Assembly (NCBI RefSeq): GCF_003966265.1
Contig: NZ_RXNV01000005.1
Span: 250,877-314,876, forward strand
Source of the DNA: Shewanella atlantica
GTDB lineage: Bacteria; Pseudomonadota; Gammaproteobacteria; Enterobacterales; Shewanellaceae
Reading direction: 5' to 3'
DNA: 64,000 nucleotides
Below, in pieces: positions 47,339 to 56,691 of the stretch. Below the pieces are notes generated by a model. The model saw only the letters and a list, made by a program, of their open reading frames with translations, ran no database searches and was not told the DNA's origin. A program made the position numbers and the translations under genes. The first letter of the stretch is position 1. Each line of letters begins with the position of its first letter.

Positions 47339-48049
47339 ATGAGCGTTACAGACCAAACTGAGATCTCCTTATCTGAACATCGTGTCGGTCAACTTGTGGC
47401 CGATGACTTTCGCTATGCCCATGTATTTAGTCAATTTGGTATCGATTTTTGCTGTGGTGGGGGGCGAACATTAGCCGCTGCCTGCGACAAGGCCGGTATC
47501 GCACTATCTGAAGTCGAAACGGCACTCAGTAAGATTAACTCTGAAGGCCAAAAAGATGATGCGCTTAATCAATTGCCACTCGGTGAACTCATTGACTACA
47601 TAGAAACCAATCATCACGCCTATGTCAGAGAGAAGGCACCTCTGTTAATGGAATACAGCCAGAAGATGGTACGGGCACATGGTGAACGTCATGCAGAAAT
47701 TAAACCTTTTGCAGGCTGGGTGCGCGCATTAGTCGACGACCTAACTCCACATCTTATGAAGGAGGAACGGATCCTGTTTCCGGCTATCCGAGCCATGGCA
47801 GGTGGCGAAACCGTCGAGGGATGTTTCGGCCATATCGGCAATCCGATCAACGCGATGCAGCATGAACATGACGATGCGAGTCATATACTCGAGAAGCTTC
47901 ATGAGCTTACCAATCATTTCCAGCCTCCGGAACATGCATGCACCACATGGCGGGTTTGTTACGCGACGCTGGCCGAGTTCGAGGCCGATTTGATGCAGCA
48001 TATCCACCTCGAGAATAATATTTTATTCCCTAAGGCATTAGCCCTCTAA
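47339..48049 (+). CDS. ytfE: Iron-sulfur cluster repair di-iron protein (YtfE/RIC, ScdA)
   Basis: 236 residues from the ATG at 47339 (MSVTDQTEISLSEHRVG), preceded by GAGG; an in-frame GTG lies 6 nt upstream. N-terminal ScdA domain with FSQFGIDFCCGGG, then a hemerythrin-like domain with metal-site His in ETNHHAYVREK, VRAHGERHAEI, LTPHLMKEER, MQHEHDDA and MQHIHLENN. Repairs Fe-S clusters damaged by nitric oxide or peroxide. Between the dehalogenase cluster and a HupE-like gene; its help for Fe-S enzymes nearby is only suggestive. Confidence 0.95.
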   Translation: MSVTDQTEISLSEHRVGQLVADDFRYAHVFSQFGIDFCCGGGRTLAAACDKAGIALSEVETALSKINSEGQKDDALNQLPLGELIDYIETNHHAYVREKAPLLMEYSQKMVRAHGERHAEIKPFAGWVRALVDDLTPHLMKEERILFPAIRAMAGGETVEGCFGHIGNPINAMQHEHDDASHILEKLHELTNHFQPPEHACTTWRVCYATLAEFEADLMQHIHLENNILFPKALAL

Positions 48050-48072
48050 ACAAAAAGCGACAACTAAGTACA

Positions 48073-48103
48073 AAAAAGCCGGCTATTGCCGGCTTTTTCT
48101 CTT
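48073..48103. terminator. Bidirectional terminator behind ytfE
   Basis: AAAAAGCCGGC (48073-48083) pairs with GCCGGCTTTTT (48088-48098) around a 4-nt loop. The converging HupE-like transcript from the right can use it too. Confidence 0.9.
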
Positions 48104-48114
48104 TCCGGCTAAGA

Positions 48115-48693
48115 CTAACTCCCTATCAGCAGATAACCGCCAATAAGCGCGATCACGCCTCCCGACATCCGCATCAGGTTATACTGCTTGCTCACACGCT
48201 GCATCCCCATGCCCAGCAAAACCCCGACAATATGTATCGTCGCTGTACCACTGATAAAACCCAAAGCGTAGAGTACCGGATTAGCCAGTTGCGGCATCTC
48301 GACGCCGTGGGCATGGCCATGAAATATGGCGAAAACACCAACGAATGCCATCACCAATAGTTGAGGCAGATTGTTGTCGATTGCTAAGGCTATTCCTAAC
48401 AACAGAACCGAGAGCGCTATCCCCATCTCAACGAAGGGAACCGGAATCGAGAGCAAGCCAATAACTCCGCCAACCAACATAAATATGACGAATGCGGCGG
48501 GTACTGTCCAGATAGCGCGACCACCGAGTTGGGTGCTTAAGATCCCCACGCACAACATGGCTAACAGGTGATCGAAACCCAACACGGGATGGTTAAATCC
48601 CGTGATAAAACCACCCGAGGAGTGAAGCTCATGGGCCTGTACCGGCAGCGACGAAAAGAGGATGACAAACACTAAAACAGCTAAACGCATCAT
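48115..48693 (-). CDS. HupE/UreJ-family membrane protein
   Basis: 192 residues from the ATG at 48693; tandem ATGs there, the longer frame to 48747 lacks a ribosome binding site. Signal-like first helix (RLAVLVFVILFSSLPVQA) then six TM helices. Family motif GGFITGFNHPVLGFDHLLAMLCVG (metal-binding His/Asp near 28-45) and a second His site FAIFHGHAHGVEMP. HupE/UreJ proteins import nickel or cobalt. It lies just past ytfE and the dehalogenase island; no urease or hydrogenase genes are here. A cobalt supply for corrinoid is a possible but unproven reading. Confidence 0.88.
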   Translation of the reverse strand: MMRLAVLVFVILFSSLPVQAHELHSSGGFITGFNHPVLGFDHLLAMLCVGILSTQLGGRAIWTVPAAFVIFMLVGGVIGLLSIPVPFVEMGIALSVLLLGIALAIDNNLPQLLVMAFVGVFAIFHGHAHGVEMPQLANPVLYALGFISGTATIHIVGVLLGMGMQRVSKQYNLMRMSGGVIALIGGYLLIGS

Positions 48694-48792
48694 GACAACA
48701 ATCCTATCCTTGATTAACTCACTCTGAAGGTATGAAGCAAGATACACTGCATCAGATGAATGTCACTTGATGCATATCAAACGATTGAAAAC

Positions 48793-49518
48793 TTAGGAAA
48801 GAAGTGTTGATAATTCAGAGATATCATCGATCTCTATGTGGGGTAACATGCCCGCGCCTTTGTCGACCCGAGTTCTGTCATATGCAGGGTTAAGCCATAC
48901 GGATTGACACCCGGCCATTCTTGCCCCCTGAACATCGTTAAGATAACTATCACCCACATGCAATAAGGTCTGATGAGCAATATTCAGCCTTCGACATGCG
49001 GTGTAGAACATATCCGGGTAAGGTTTCTTTCTCGTCCCATCTCCGGGGTGGAGTACAAACTGAAAAACGGAATCTAAACCGATTTTGTCAGCATCGACAT
49101 TTCCATTGGTCAATCCTATCAGGGGATATCTCTGACCCAACTTCTCAAGCAAGCTGATCACGGGTTTTGATACGGTAAAGTTAGAACGTTCCCTTAAAAA
49201 GTGTTCGAGCCCCTCTTGCGCACCTGTCTCAGCATCCTCTCTGGAGTAACCTAAGGTGAGTAACCCCTGTTCCAACATCACAAACCTTGCGGCCGTAGTG
49301 TCGTGAACGAGTTCTGGATACTTGTGAAGCAAGGAGGTTTTTAATGCTATCCAATCGGCCCTTTCCCATCGACAGGACTTACCGTACTCCCGATAGAGAA
49401 ACGCCATCAATGATGCTTCAGCCCTTTTTAGGACGGGGCGGTTATCGTATAAGGTGTCATCGAGATCGAAGCTGATCGCATTAAAATTTCGTGTCCGTAT
49501 ATAGCTTTGAGCCATCAC
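48793..49518 (-). CDS. yigB: HAD-superfamily phosphatase YigB
   Basis: 241 residues. HAD motif [17 protein letters not shown] (Asp nucleophile and general acid), motif II GLTNGN, motif [11 protein letters not shown] and motif [15 protein letters not shown]. In E. coli the homolog dephosphorylates 5-amino-6-ribitylamino uracil phosphate for riboflavin synthesis. Its start overlaps the xerC stop by 4 nt, the dapF-DUF484-xerC-yigB order of E. coli. Confidence 0.9.
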   Translation of the reverse strand: MMAQSYIRTRNFNAISFDLDDTLYDNRPVLKRAEASLMAFLYREYGKSCRWERADWIALKTSLLHKYPELVHDTTAARFVMLEQGLLTLGYSREDAETGAQEGLEHFLRERSNFTVSKPVISLLEKLGQRYPLIGLTNGNVDADKIGLDSVFQFVLHPGDGTRKKPYPDMFYTACRRLNIAHQTLLHVGDSYLNDVQGARMAGCQSVWLNPAYDRTRVDKGAGMLPHIEIDDISELSTLLS

Positions 49519-50426
49519 TCTTTTCCTGTTTTCGCTGTCGACTTTACTTTAGCCTTAGCCCTCGGATGCGCTCCATCATAAACTTGCGCTAAATGCTGGA
49601 AGTCTAAGCTGGTGTATATCTGTGTCGTCGATAAATTGGCATGTCCGAGCAACTCCTGAACAGCCCTGAGATCGGCGCTGGATTCGAGCATGTGCGTGGC
49701 AAACGAGTGTCTGAGCTTATGGGGATGAACGCGCATATTCAGGGCTTGCTCCTGCCCCCATTTAGTAAGTCTGGCCTGAATACTTCGATGTGCTAACCGC
49801 TTACCTTTACCGGTAATAAACAGGGCATCATCTTCACAGACTATCCCCTTTTTACACGTTAACCAGCATTCGATGGCATTCATCGCCATATTACCGATAG
49901 GCACTATTCGCTCCTTGCTCCCCTTCCCCATCACCTTCACCTGTTTCTCACTGAAGCTGATATCCTTTACATCCAAGGCTGCCAGTTCCGCCAGACGTAA
50001 TCCGGAAGAGTAAAATAACTCCATAATGGCTTTATCACGTACACTCAATGGGTCATCGCCATCGATCTCCAGAAGATGAGTGACGGAATCGAGATCCATG
50101 TTTTTGGGCAGGGGTTTATTTTGCTTAGGGGCACTCAGGCTCATAGCCGGATTAGCCTGGATAGCGCCTTCTCTGAGCAGGAAATCACAGAACTGTTTTA
50201 TCGCAGACAGTGTGAGAGATATAGAACGAGGGCTGAGCCCTTGTCGGTGAATTTGGCTCAATGCCCCTTGAAGTTGCTCACGAGTAACATCAAGCCATGA
50301 GGTTGTTTCATCCAGCCGCTTACTAACCCGCTCTAACTCATACAGATAATTACGTACCGTATGTTTAGATAGTTGACGCTCAGCACTGAGGTAACTTTCA
50401 AATTTCTGAAACCATTCAACGTCCAT
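49515..50426 (-). CDS. xerC: Tyrosine recombinase XerC
   Basis: 303 residues; with XerD it resolves chromosome dimers at dif. Core-binding SAM-like domain ([23 protein letters not shown]), catalytic Arg in [14 protein letters not shown], the [12 protein letters not shown] box, [14 protein letters not shown] with the His and Tyr nucleophile. Start overlaps nothing; 10 bp after the DUF484 gene. Part of the dapF-DUF484-xerC-yigB run. Confidence 0.96.
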   Translation of the reverse strand: MDVEWFQKFESYLSAERQLSKHTVRNYLYELERVSKRLDETTSWLDVTREQLQGALSQIHRQGLSPRSISLTLSAIKQFCDFLLREGAIQANPAMSLSAPKQNKPLPKNMDLDSVTHLLEIDGDDPLSVRDKAIMELFYSSGLRLAELAALDVKDISFSEKQVKVMGKGSKERIVPIGNMAMNAIECWLTCKKGIVCEDDALFITGKGKRLAHRSIQARLTKWGQEQALNMRVHPHKLRHSFATHMLESSADLRAVQELLGHANLSTTQIYTSLDFQHLAQVYDGAHPRAKAKVKSTAKTGKE

Positions 50427-50436
50427 TAGGGCCTGT

Positions 50437-51075
50437 TTATAATTTTGGCAATAAGTGATCTAAAAGCTGCTTAAGCTGATCCAGCAATAGATTATCCATC
50501 TCCAGATGAAAGTGCATCGCATCCTGGCTTGCAATAGCAAAAATCACCTGGCCACATTGCTCAGACAGTCTGGACAGGGCCACAGATCCCACATCGCTAC
50601 CGAACAGGCGTTTAGACTCTTCGATGGTCAGGCGGCCAAAATAATATCCCTGGCTCAGACGTTTACTCCAGATCCGCGATAGTTCACTATCGATATCATG
50701 TACCGTAATGAGTCTGACATGGCTGAAATGAAACTGAGATTTTAACCCTTCGGATAAGGCTTGCCTTAACTCGCCGAGATCTTCACATTGCAGTAATTTA
50801 AGCGACAGTGAGGTATTAAACATATAGATCGCTTCATTACGGCTCGCCACCCCCATCAAAGAGGTGATCTCCTCCTCAAGCTGCTGCACCCTACTTCGCA
50901 GCATCTCCTGTTTACGTTCAACCAAAGATACGGCTCCACGCTCTGCGTGAGGGATCCGCATGGCTAATAGTAGTTCCGGATATCGACTGAAAAAATCAGG
51001 ATTATCCAACAGATATTCACGTATTAGTATTTCATCGAAGGGGGCTTCTTTTTTCACTTTAGATGCATCACTCAT
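50437..51075 (-). CDS. DUF484-family protein
   Basis: 212 residues, helical N-terminus ([49 protein letters not shown]) then a GAF-like C-terminal domain. The motif [15 protein letters not shown] is typical of DUF484 proteins (YigA type). Function not established. Its start overlaps the dapF stop by 4 nt; 10 bp before xerC. Confidence 0.93.
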   Translation of the reverse strand: MSDASKVKKEAPFDEILIREYLLDNPDFFSRYPELLLAMRIPHAERGAVSLVERKQEMLRSRVQQLEEEITSLMGVASRNEAIYMFNTSLSLKLLQCEDLGELRQALSEGLKSQFHFSHVRLITVHDIDSELSRIWSKRLSQGYYFGRLTIEESKRLFGSDVGSVALSRLSEQCGQVIFAIASQDAMHFHLEMDNLLLDQLKQLLDHLLPKL

Positions 51076-51914
51076 TGTTGTATCTGTCCATCATATACGT
51101 GCTCGGCAGGTCCGGTCATCCATAACGGCTTACCTTCCCCCTCCCAGTTAATCGTCAGGGTACCGCCGGGAAGATCGACGCGTACACGATTGTCTAATTT
51201 TCCCTGTCGTTGCCCAACTACTGCGGCGGCGCAGGCACCGGTCCCGCAGGCTAAGGTTTCGGCGGCTCCCCGCTCATAAACTCTCAGCTTGATGTGTCCC
51301 GAGTTAACGACCTGCATAAAACCCACATTGACCCCTTTAGGAAATCGTTCATGGCGGGTAAGCAGGGCACCAATACCATCAACATCTGCAGCCTCGATGT
51401 CTTCTACATCCAATACACAGTGAGGGTTGCCCATGGAAACGGCACCACATAAAAAGGTTTGCATATTGGAATCGGGAGTCGTCGCCTGAAGCAGATATGT
51501 CTTCTCTACTTTTTTGGCATTGAATGGGATTTTCCCGGGTTCAAGCACCGGAATTCCCATATTAACCGTCACATTACCGTCTCTTTCGAGTCGCAGTGTG
51601 ATCTTGCCATTTGAAGTACTGACCCTAATCTTCTGTTTATTGGTCAGTCCCTTATTGCGAACAAAACGGGCAAAACAACGGGCACCGTTGCCACACTGTT
51701 CAACCTCGCCACCATCGGCATTAAATATCCGATAGTGAAAATCCAGATCCGGATCATAAGGGGGCTCTACCAGTAGCAACTGATCGAAACCGATACCAAA
51801 ATTTCGATCGGCCAGGCGCTTGATCTGATCGGGTGAAAAGAACACATTCTGTGTTACTCCATCGACCACCATAAAATCATTACCTAAGCCGTGCATCTTA
51901 GTAAAATGGATCAA
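51072..51914 (-). CDS. dapF: Diaminopimelate epimerase
   Basis: 280 residues. Converts LL- to meso-diaminopimelate for lysine and peptidoglycan synthesis. Start [19 protein letters not shown] is the hallmark. The two catalytic Cys are in [20 protein letters not shown] and [18 protein letters not shown]. Downstream of lysA (84-bp gap), in the lptM-lysA-dapF-DUF484-xerC-yigB operon. Confidence 0.97.
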   Translation of the reverse strand: MIHFTKMHGLGNDFMVVDGVTQNVFFSPDQIKRLADRNFGIGFDQLLLVEPPYDPDLDFHYRIFNADGGEVEQCGNGARCFARFVRNKGLTNKQKIRVSTSNGKITLRLERDGNVTVNMGIPVLEPGKIPFNAKKVEKTYLLQATTPDSNMQTFLCGAVSMGNPHCVLDVEDIEAADVDGIGALLTRHERFPKGVNVGFMQVVNSGHIKLRVYERGAAETLACGTGACAAAVVGQRQGKLDNRVRVDLPGGTLTINWEGEGKPLWMTGPAEHVYDGQIQQ

Positions 51915-51998
51915 GATAAATATCCTTTAAAATCTGTGTTCTACAGCTTGAAGCAGAACAGAAACAAAACTGTTAGGTCGTTTGGGCATATAGACAGT

Positions 51999-53243
51999 TT
52001 ACGGCAGTAGTTGTTCACCTTGCCATAGCTGTGCCAATTTTTCTCGCTCACGAATAAGATGTGCCTGACTGCCATCGACCATGATTTCGGCCGCTCTGGG
52101 GCGGGAATTGTAATTCGACGACATGGTAAAACCATAAGCACCCGATGATCGAACCGCAAGGAGGTCACCGGCGTCGAGGTTTAACTCTCTGTCTTTACCT
52201 AAGAAATCTCCCGTTTCACATACCGGGCCCACAATGTCGTAATTTCGCGTTTCACCTTCTCTGGGCTTCACCGGAATAATGTTTTGCCAGGCGCTGTAAA
52301 GTGAAGGACGGATAAGATCGTTCATCGCACCATCGACCAGGGCAAAGTGTTTATCACTGTTACCTTTAAGGTAAAGAACCTGAGTAACAAAAATACCGGC
52401 ATTGGCCGCTATCGCACGACCAGGCTCAAAAATAAGTTTTAGCGATCTCCCACCCAAACGCTCAAGCAAGGCGGCAGCGTAGACATCCGGCTGAGGAGGC
52501 GTTTCATCATCATAGGTCACGCCTAAGCCACCACCGACATCGAAATGCTCAATATTAATACCCTGCTCGGCCAATCTATCGATTAAGGCAAGCATACGAT
52601 CCATAGCATCGAGGAACGGCTGTATCTCAGTCAATTGTGAGCCTATATGGCAATCCACCCCTTTAACTTCTAATCCAGGTAAACTGTTAGCCCGGGCGAA
52701 GATGGCTTCGGCCTCATCCATCGCAATACCAAACTTATTCTCTTTAAGACCGGTAGAAATATAGGGATGAGTACCTGCATCGACATCCGGGTTCACACGT
52801 AAAGACACAGGTGCGACTTTCCCCAGGCGCAAAGCAACAAGGTTGAGCTGTTCGAGTTCGGCAGCCGACTCAACATTGAAACAGTGGATCCCCAGTTCTA
52901 ATGCCATCTCCATCTCGGCGACAGTCTTACCAACACCGGAGAAAACCACCTTATCGGGTGAGCCTCCAGCCTCGATCACCCGGGAAAGTTCGCCGCCGGA
53001 GACAATATCGAAGCCACTGCCCAAACGTGCAAGCACATTGAGTACCGCAAGATTTGAATTAGCTTTCACCGCATAACAGATGAGATGCGGATGATTCGCT
53101 ACCGCACGGTCAAACGCATGCCAGTGACGCTCTAATGTCGCACGAGAATATATGTATAAAGGTGTTCCGTAGGTTTGAGCTAGCTGGGCAACCTGACAAT
53201 CTTCTGCCTGTAGCTCATTATTCTTATAGAGAAAATGGTCCAA
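51999..53243 (-). CDS. lysA: Diaminopimelate decarboxylase
   Basis: 414 residues from a TTG at 53243 (MDHFLYKNNELQAEDC), with AAGGA 10 nt upstream. The frame stays open to 53366 but the extra 41 residues are a basic, unlike-family stretch that overlaps lptM, so I reject that start. PLP fold-III barrel: YAVKANSNLAVL with the PLP Lys, FDVGGGLGVTYDDE, EPGRAI and the other-subunit Cys region DIVGPVCETGDFLG. Last step of lysine synthesis. Precedes dapF. Confidence 0.96.
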   Translation of the reverse strand: MDHFLYKNNELQAEDCQVAQLAQTYGTPLYIYSRATLERHWHAFDRAVANHPHLICYAVKANSNLAVLNVLARLGSGFDIVSGGELSRVIEAGGSPDKVVFSGVGKTVAEMEMALELGIHCFNVESAAELEQLNLVALRLGKVAPVSLRVNPDVDAGTHPYISTGLKENKFGIAMDEAEAIFARANSLPGLEVKGVDCHIGSQLTEIQPFLDAMDRMLALIDRLAEQGINIEHFDVGGGLGVTYDDETPPQPDVYAAALLERLGGRSLKLIFEPGRAIAANAGIFVTQVLYLKGNSDKHFALVDGAMNDLIRPSLYSAWQNIIPVKPREGETRNYDIVGPVCETGDFLGKDRELNLDAGDLLAVRSSGAYGFTMSSNYNSRPRAAEIMVDGSQAHLIREREKLAQLWQGEQLLP

Positions 53244-53247
53244 GAGT

Positions 53248-53391
53248 CTATTCCTTATTGCTTTCTTTCTTTGGCTTTTCTTGTGTTTGTTCCTGATTAT
53301 CTTGTTTGTCCGGCGATTTATACAGGGGCCCCTTTTGACCGCACGCGACGATAAAAAGGCTACCAAGCAATATCAATGAACACACTCTCAT
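53248..53391 (-). CDS. lptM: LptM-family lipoprotein (YifL-type)
   Basis: 47-residue gene ahead of lysA, ATG at 53391 to TAG at 53248. Hydrophobic signal CSLILLGSLFIVACG, lipobox VAC with Cys17, then GQKGPLYKSP, the LptM/YifL signature, and a charged Gln/Lys tail. LptM stabilises the LptD outer-membrane translocon during LPS export. Same strand as lysA, whose TTG start lies 4 nt after the lptM stop. Confidence 0.9.
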   Translation of the reverse strand: MRVCSLILLGSLFIVACGQKGPLYKSPDKQDNQEQTQEKPKKESNKE

Positions 53392-53422
53392 TTTTCTCAA
53401 CATCTATCAGTCCTGGTTGTTT

Positions 53423-53452
53423 ATACCGATTGGAATTAATAGCAATCGGTAT
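53423..53452. repeat. Inverted repeat ATACCGATTG ... CAATCGGTAT
   Basis: Ten-base perfect arms (53423-53432, 53443-53452) with a 10-bp AT-rich spacer, 31 bp upstream of lptM. The arms are relatives of the ATACCAATCAGTATA end of the 35440 element. Might be a hairpin or a remnant of a mobile element. Confidence 0.6.
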
Positions 53453-53661
53453 AAGAGCAATTCTTACACCTTCAGTGATGTTGCAGAGTTAGACTTTCTA
53501 CGTCAAGCAGATAAAGAACTTATCCATGCTATTCCTGCTATTTCATTCCAAATCCAGGTCAAGATGTGAGGCTTTTACAAAATTTGATTGGAGTGATGGG
53601 TTGTGATTGGTACTATCAAGCGGCAAACTAAATTATCACCACAACCAAGGATTAAGACCCA

Positions 53662-53991
53662 ATGGCAATGACAGACTCTGAATTTCATCAACTGGCCGAT
53701 GAAATGTTTCAAGCCATAGATAACGCCATCGAGCAAGCTATCGATGAACAAGATGCCGATATCGACATTGATGCCTCTGGAAATGTGCTGCAGCTAGAAT
53801 TCCCGGATACTTCAAAAATCGTAATCAATAAACAGGAACCCTTGCATCAGATCTGGGTTGCAACCAAATTCGGTGGCTACCACTTCTCATTTGTGGAAGG
53901 TCAGTGGATCGATGAAAGAAATGGCGGTGAGTTTATGCCGTTCGTTATCGAATCTATTCAGCGTCAAGGTGACATCCAGCTTTCGCTCTGA
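53662..53991 (+). CDS. cyaY: Frataxin-like iron donor/regulator CyaY
   Basis: 109-residue frataxin homolog that binds iron and modulates Fe-S cluster assembly on IscU. Acidic N-terminal helix [26 protein letters not shown] with ADIDID, then beta-sheet ([21 protein letters not shown] ... [16 protein letters not shown]). AAGGA precedes the ATG. Converges on cyaA, separated by a terminator. Confidence 0.95.
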   Translation: MAMTDSEFHQLADEMFQAIDNAIEQAIDEQDADIDIDASGNVLQLEFPDTSKIVINKQEPLHQIWVATKFGGYHFSFVEGQWIDERNGGEFMPFVIESIQRQGDIQLSL

Positions 53992-54021
53992 GCTTGTCAT
54001 CAAACAGATAAGTTCATAAAT

Positions 54022-54053
54022 AAAAGAGGCGATTGAATTATCCAGCCTCTTTT
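54022..54053. terminator. Bidirectional terminator between cyaY and cyaA
   Basis: AAAAGAGGC (54022-54030) pairs with GCCTCTTTT (54045-54053) with a 14-nt loop; A-tract on one side and T-tract on the other. Serves the converging ends. Confidence 0.85.
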
Positions 54054-54066
54054 ATTCCGATTAGTA

Positions 54067-56490
54067 TTAGAAGTCCATCTCTGCCTCATCCACGGACACA
54101 CCGAAAGGGATCGCCCTTAGTCGTCCATCGATCCGTATCAGTCTGAAAAACTGTGGCAGGTTAAATCGCTGTGCAGAGGTATCCGGCTCTTCAAATGCGT
54201 GATGATGGCTGACCTGGCTCACCAGTTCATCAACTTTAGCGCCCTGCTGAACATAGTGATTCAACTCATTTTTTTCATTAAGTACAAACACATCTAAGCC
54301 ATGTTCGCTTTGACGGAGAAAATATTGAATTGCGCCATGTGCGGCAAAGTCCTGGATAACATCGGGTATTTTAGTAAAAGGTTCATTGCCAAGATCCGGC
54401 CTGGGCAACTCAATCACCTTCTTCATAGTGAGCTGTTGATAGAAAGCCTTGGCATCTTTAAGATCCTGAAAAACCATCCCTTTACTGTTAAAGAAGATCC
54501 CATACTGTACCTTTCCTACTTTCAACGGATAGACCAGGGTCGATGACGTTGAGACTTGTAAGCTTAAACGCACCGCCCGTTGAACCAGACCTGTCACCGT
54601 TCGCTCGAACTGAGATTTAAGTTTAGCCGAGCAGCTTATGACTTCTATGGAAATATCTTCGGCAGCCTGCCTTATACCCGGTATGACAAACGCCAACGCA
54701 TTTAATATGCCCAATTCCCCCTCGTAATGGTGACAATGCCATTCACCCCAGGAGTTCAAGCTGATGATATCGATAGATGCCAGCATGTTTTGCTGACGTC
54801 GACCCAGAGAAAAGATATTGGCATTCATATAATCGACCATGATCTCCTGCCCTTGCCATTGAGCAGTCGGGTCGCTATTGAAGTTGAGCAGCAGTATCAG
54901 TTTTTTATATCGCCACGGCTGGCACAGATCCATCTTAGACACGCGTCTTTCTTTGAGATCGAAGAAAGTGATTAACCGCTTGGCCGCTGTCGTCAGATAT
55001 TCTGATTTTCCGCTACCATTGGCAAACTCATACCAGGTAGTAGCTTGATCTGAAACACCATTCAATGCCGCCCACGCGAGTAATTTAGCTTTACTTCTCG
55101 AACGGTAAACCGCTCTCTGGCCGATAAAATTTCTCGAATAAGGGGGACAACGATACAGACTGTAGTCATTATCATTGTGACTATAAATAATCGTTAAATC
55201 CGGCTCGGCAATGGAGTCACTCCAGAGACGATTTAAACTGATGATCTGCTGAGTATCGGCGCTGAAGTAAGTATGAAGTTTCCGGGTCAGTAACCCTAAC
55301 TCTGACAACCTGAGATTTCCGTTTAACTTATTGGCTGAGGCAAATTGAATGAGTGTCTGATAACTGCCTAACATGAGCTCATTTAGCTGTTCATTAAACC
55401 ATTGCAGCTGTCCGCAATGCCAATCTTCGCAGTGATCCAGTGTATCGATTAGGCTCTCTGACCAGTTCCAGCTATCGACTAAACTTCTCAACTTGTGATA
55501 ACGCCAATCTTTAGCCTGTTCAAACTCACTCAATCGAATACCGCATTTGAGATAGAAGCAACGACGAACAATCTCCAGACGACTCAAATCTTTCTGTCTT
55601 TCAAGATGTGCCTCGATCGATTCATAGAGTAGATAATAGGCATCATTGGCGGCAGAGAAATCACCATCTATGGTTCGCTGCCACACCTTTTCGCTAACCA
55701 GTAAGGTGTTTGGGTATTCTGTCGCGTATGCCTCAAGAAGCAGTACCTTGAGCAAGGCTTTATGTGGCTTGTCTAAGCCTTTGTAGAGTTGCCATAGAGA
55801 TGCACCAAAATATTCACTCGCGGGTATATGGCTCACATCACCTAAATATAACAAGTCATCGGCTCTATGAGCATTTGGCCACCAAGCAACAGTTTTACCC
55901 GCTAAACAAATTTGACTGCGATAAAACTCCTCAAGCAATAACCAATGCTGTGCACTACCACTGTGTTCCTGGCCTATAGGGTGAAGGCAGTCATCCTCAG
56001 ATATTGATGTTTTCGAGAACTGTTCCGGATGAACCAGATAAATATTAACTTCCAAGCCATATTGAGCAAACCAGGTGGTTAAAAGAGATGACTTCTCCTC
56101 GAGTAACCGGCACTCCTCTTTAGTCAGTAAACGGTCGTGCACCAGCCATACATCGATATCACTCTTAGGGTTCTGACCAAAGCTGGCCATACTCCCCATA
56201 CTGTAGACTCCTTCAATAGCTGTCTGCTTAACTCGGTGCTGGGTTGGTTTAACCAGGTCGAGCGTATCACAAGCGGCAAGTTCACTCTCCGAAGGTAGGT
56301 AATTGAACACTCCGGAAGGCGTCATCGAACCGTTGTAACCTGGGTAGCCGGCTCTATGGTAATGAAATAGAAGCGGAATAAGTCTTAAGAGATCTCTTTT
56401 AAGTGGGGAGAGTATTGCGAGCGCACGAGCCAGCCTGATCCGATTCAATCGTTCAGCGTTTTCGATAAATTGGCTCTGCTCATTGATCAA
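54067..56490 (-). CDS. cyaA: Class I adenylate cyclase
   Basis: 807 residues, makes cAMP for CRP. N-terminal catalytic domain with nucleotidyltransferase-like GSMASFGQNPKSDIDVWLVHD (near 96-116), further RLNRIRLARAL, GVFNYLPSE, then the large C-terminal glucose-regulatory region (RIDGRLRAIPFGV near the end). Divergent from hemC, with a CRP-like site between, which suggests autoregulation by cAMP-CRP as in E. coli. Ends just upstream of the cyaY terminator with the DF-stop motif shared with the TonB receptor gene. Confidence 0.96.
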   Translation of the reverse strand: MINEQSQFIENAERLNRIRLARALAILSPLKRDLLRLIPLLFHYHRAGYPGYNGSMTPSGVFNYLPSESELAACDTLDLVKPTQHRVKQTAIEGVYSMGSMASFGQNPKSDIDVWLVHDRLLTKEECRLLEEKSSLLTTWFAQYGLEVNIYLVHPEQFSKTSISEDDCLHPIGQEHSGSAQHWLLLEEFYRSQICLAGKTVAWWPNAHRADDLLYLGDVSHIPASEYFGASLWQLYKGLDKPHKALLKVLLLEAYATEYPNTLLVSEKVWQRTIDGDFSAANDAYYLLYESIEAHLERQKDLSRLEIVRRCFYLKCGIRLSEFEQAKDWRYHKLRSLVDSWNWSESLIDTLDHCEDWHCGQLQWFNEQLNELMLGSYQTLIQFASANKLNGNLRLSELGLLTRKLHTYFSADTQQIISLNRLWSDSIAEPDLTIIYSHNDNDYSLYRCPPYSRNFIGQRAVYRSRSKAKLLAWAALNGVSDQATTWYEFANGSGKSEYLTTAAKRLITFFDLKERRVSKMDLCQPWRYKKLILLLNFNSDPTAQWQGQEIMVDYMNANIFSLGRRQQNMLASIDIISLNSWGEWHCHHYEGELGILNALAFVIPGIRQAAEDISIEVISCSAKLKSQFERTVTGLVQRAVRLSLQVSTSSTLVYPLKVGKVQYGIFFNSKGMVFQDLKDAKAFYQQLTMKKVIELPRPDLGNEPFTKIPDVIQDFAAHGAIQYFLRQSEHGLDVFVLNEKNELNHYVQQGAKVDELVSQVSHHHAFEEPDTSAQRFNLPQFFRLIRIDGRLRAIPFGVSVDEAEMDF

Positions 56491-56558
56491 ATGATTTTAT
56501 TCCAGAACGAAATAGACAGTTGATCTTCATGCTAGCAGCTTTATTCCCATTAGGAAAT

Positions 56559-56580
56559 AAATGAGATCAAGATCACACTT
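56559..56580. promoter_or_regulatory. Putative CRP site in the cyaA/hemC divergent promoter
   Basis: TGAGA-tcaaga-TCACA at 56562-56577, one mismatch to the TGTGA-N6-TCACA consensus, within an AAATGAGATC...ACACTTT context. cyaA repression by CRP is known in E. coli. Confidence 0.65.
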
Positions 56581-56691
56581 TAGACTTGGAAATATATGGG
56601 TGAACTTCAAAGAATCAACAGCCATATATTACATCTGTTCCTGAGCAATGTTAGCATTACTGCAACTAAGGCCTCTGATGGAATATCGAGC

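Noticed and set aside
53244..53366. 41-residue N-terminal extension of LysA
   Set aside because: Basic stretch unlike LysA, overlaps the lptM gene; TTG at 53243 has a ribosome binding site and the family start.
56596..56691. Longer N-terminus for HemC
   Set aside because: The extra 32 residues are not family-like and overlap the promoter region; [19 protein letters not shown] is the normal start.
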